Origin: an uncultured Mollicutes bacterium
GTDB lineage: Bacteria > Bacillota_I > Bacilli_A > Acholeplasmatales > Anaeroplasmataceae
Assembly: GCA_947174685.1 (NCBI GenBank)
Contig: CAMWJY010000065.1
Coordinates: forward strand, 1 to 5,628
Length of the DNA: 5,628 nucleotides
Reading direction: 5' to 3'
Part shown: positions 4,360 to 5,628 of the stretch, piece after piece
How positions within the stretch are numbered: the stretch's first letter is position 1
How the letters are laid out: each line of letters begins with the position of its first letter
Made by a program: the position numbers and the translations under genes
Notes under the pieces: generated by a model
Told to the model about the DNA's origin: nothing
The model's input: the letters and a program-made list of their open reading frames with translations, nothing else
The model's database searches: none

Positions 4360-5628
4360 ATGGCAAATAAATTGATAGAGCTTAAAAATATTCATAAAGC
4401 ATTTAATGGAAATGTTGTTATAGATGATTTTTCCTTATATGTCAATGAGAATGAATTTGTTACCTTAGTTGGTCCATCTGGCTGTGGTAAAACAACCATT
4501 TTAAGAATGATTGGTGGTTTCGAAACACCAGATTATGGTCAGATTATTCTAGATGGAGTGACCATCAATAATATTCCAGCCTACCAGCGTCCAATCAATA
4601 CAGTATTTCAAAGATATGCCCTATTCCCACATTTAAATGTATTTGAAAATGTGGCTTTTGGTTTAAAGAATTTTAGTAGAATTTTGTCAGATATTAAGAA
4701 TAATGTTGCCTCTAAATATGAGGATGAAAGAACAAGATGCTTAACTGAGCTTCAAAAGCCTTCTATCACTAAGGAAGACAAGGCACAAATCAAGCTACGT
4801 CTTAAAGAAATTAAAAATCAGATTAAGCAAGAAACCAATCAAGAAAAAAATAAACTCATTGAGACGAAGCTAGAGGAGGTTGAAAATAAATATGCCCCTA
4901 TCATTGAAGAGCTTGATGCCCAAATTGATATTGAATGGGAAAAGGATGATGAGGTAAAAGAGGCTAAGAAAAGAATTAAAGAAATTGAAGCCTTAATTGA
5001 AGAACAGGTAAGCCAAGGAGTATCTAATTCTAAGGCTTCTAAGCCTTATGAGGCAGAGCTTAAGAAGCTAAAAAAGGTTGCAGTATGGAGTGAGCTTGAA
5101 CGCTTAGAAGCCTTAAAGAAGCAGACCTTAAAGGATAAAGCTCTGGAAATTAAATCTGCAAAGTCTTTAATGCTCAATAAAAAACAGATTCAGGAAAAGG
5201 TTTTAGAAGCCTTAAAGATGGTGAAGCTTGAAGGCTATGAGGATAGAAAGATTGATAAAATGAGTGGTGGACAACAACAGCGTGTTGCTATCGCAAGAGC
5301 GATTGTCAATCGTCCAAGAATTCTATTGTTAGATGAATCTTTATCTGCCCTAGATTTAAAGCTTCGTCAGGAGATGCAATATGAGCTTAAGGAGCTTCAA
5401 AGAAAGGTGGGTATTACCTTTATCTTTGTTACGCATGACCAAGAAGAGGCACTAACTATGTCTGATACAATTGTGGTTATGGATAAAGGTGTTATCCAAC
5501 AGATTGGAACACCTATGGATATTTATAATGAACCAAAGAATCGTTTTGTTGCTAATTTTATTGGGGAATCCAATATCATTCGTGGAACCTATTTAGGAAA
5601 TAAAAAGGTTGAATTTATGGGCCAAACC
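4360..5628 (+). CDS. potA: PotA, spermidine/putrescine ABC importer ATPase with large insertion (partial)
   Basis: ATP-binding subunit of the polyamine importer, working at the inner membrane face with permeases PotB/PotC and binding protein PotD. Only the first 423 codons are present; the frame is open to the window end, so part of the C-terminal TOBE-type domain is missing. All ABC motifs are intact: Walker A GPSGCGKTT (38-46), Q-loop Gln84 in FQRYALFPH, signature MSGGQ (301-305), Walker B ILLLDE (321-326), D-loop SALD (329-332) and switch His359 in VTHDQEEALTMSD. FQ.YALFPH, DESLSALD and the segment after the switch are close to E. coli PotA. The unusual part is the stretch between Leu102 and the signature: 198 residues where E. 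coli PotA has about 34. The ATG follows GAGGT (4348-4352) and gives the expected family N-terminus. The remaining pot genes are expected just downstream. Confidence 0.93.
   Translation, partial: MANKLIELKNIHKAFNGNVVIDDFSLYVNENEFVTLVGPSGCGKTTILRMIGGFETPDYGQIILDGVTINNIPAYQRPINTVFQRYALFPHLNVFENVAFGLKNFSRILSDIKNNVASKYEDERTRCLTELQKPSITKEDKAQIKLRLKEIKNQIKQETNQEKNKLIETKLEEVENKYAPIIEELDAQIDIEWEKDDEVKEAKKRIKEIEALIEEQVSQGVSNSKASKPYEAELKKLKKVAVWSELERLEALKKQTLKDKALEIKSAKSLMLNKKQIQEKVLEALKMVKLEGYEDRKIDKMSGGQQQRVAIARAIVNRPRILLLDESLSALDLKLRQEMQYELKELQRKVGITFIFVTHDQEEALTMSDTIVVMDKGVIQQIGTPMDIYNEPKNRFVANFIGESNIIRGTYLGNKKVEFMGQT
4672..5178 (+). other. Charged, probably coiled-coil insertion within PotA
   Basis: Residues about 105-273 of PotA; the edges are approximate. 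The segment is dominated by Lys, Glu, Leu and Ile in heptad-like order, as in KLIETKLEEVENK and RLEALKKQTLKDK. It seems to form two helical runs (about 110-213 and 228-270) joined by a Ser-, Gly- and Ala-rich break near SQGVSNSKASKP (217-228), a layout that suits an antiparallel hairpin. It enters after FGLKN and leaves before the conserved helix leading to MSGGQQQ, so it grows out of the ABC helical subdomain, the part that contacts the permeases. The frame is kept throughout and flanking motifs are normal, so it looks functional rather than an assembly error. Confidence 0.8.

Noticed and set aside
4672..5178. Insertion in potA as an intein, mobile element or frameshift artefact
   Set aside because: No intein splice motifs, no transposase features and no target-site duplication are visible. 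The frame is uninterrupted and the segment is low-complexity helical sequence.
1..5628. CRISPR array, tRNA/rRNA, insertion sequence or phage genes
   Set aside because: No regularly spaced direct repeats, no tRNA-like cloverleaf, no rRNA sequence, no transposase or integrase, and no terminal inverted repeats were seen on either strand.
62..5628. Recoded genetic code (TGA as tryptophan), suggested by absence of TGA among the six stop codons
   Set aside because: All tryptophans in the genes are TGG and no in-frame TGA occurs; six stops are too few to infer codon reassignment in AT-rich DNA.

Overview
The window is AT-rich, every gene lies on the + strand, the gaps are short and the Shine-Dalgarno sequences are strong (AGGAGG type). 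This points to a low-GC Gram-positive bacterium (Bacillota). The PotA ATPase at the right end carries a long inserted helical segment. From memory, similarly enlarged PotA proteins occur in Mollicutes such as Mycoplasma, so an Erysipelotrichia- or Mollicutes-related lineage is a reasonable but unproven guess. Tryptophan is encoded by TGG and no in-frame TGA interrupts any gene, so the standard bacterial code fits. The six complete genes end in TAA or TAG.

Left unit (1-3666). The window opens on a 16-bp hairpin followed by a T-rich run, just upstream of the first ribosome binding site. It looks like an intrinsic terminator, or the terminator arm of a cation riboswitch whose aptamer would lie outside the window. 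Five closely spaced genes follow: a CaCA-family Ca2+/cation antiporter (62-1099), an MntP-type Mn2+ exporter (1102-1701), a flavodoxin-fold protein with an iron-sulfur-flavoprotein-like cysteine motif (1717-2343), a small single-domain cupin (2355-2678), and a lipoprotein made of two diverged DUF5104-like repeats that starts at TTG (2710-3639). Gaps of 2, 15, 11 and 31 bases and no internal terminator suggest one transcript, closed by a clear terminator at 3638-3666. The first two genes point to divalent-cation export. How the redox protein, cupin and lipoprotein contribute is not evident from sequence.

Intergenic region (3640-3809, 170 bp). It holds the terminator, a near-consensus sigma-A promoter with a 17-bp spacer, and several inverted repeats around the promoter and in the leader. 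These are candidate operators for the regulator that follows.

Right unit (3810 to the window end). An XRE-family helix-turn-helix regulator with a C-terminal cupin is followed 16 bases later by potA, the ATPase of a spermidine/putrescine importer. This is the usual start of a regulator-potABCD operon. potA is cut by the window edge after 423 codons. Its ABC motifs are all intact, but about 165 extra residues, highly charged and probably coiled-coil, sit between the Q-loop and the signature motif. This insertion and the 5' hairpin before the cation-transport genes are the two most interesting signals.
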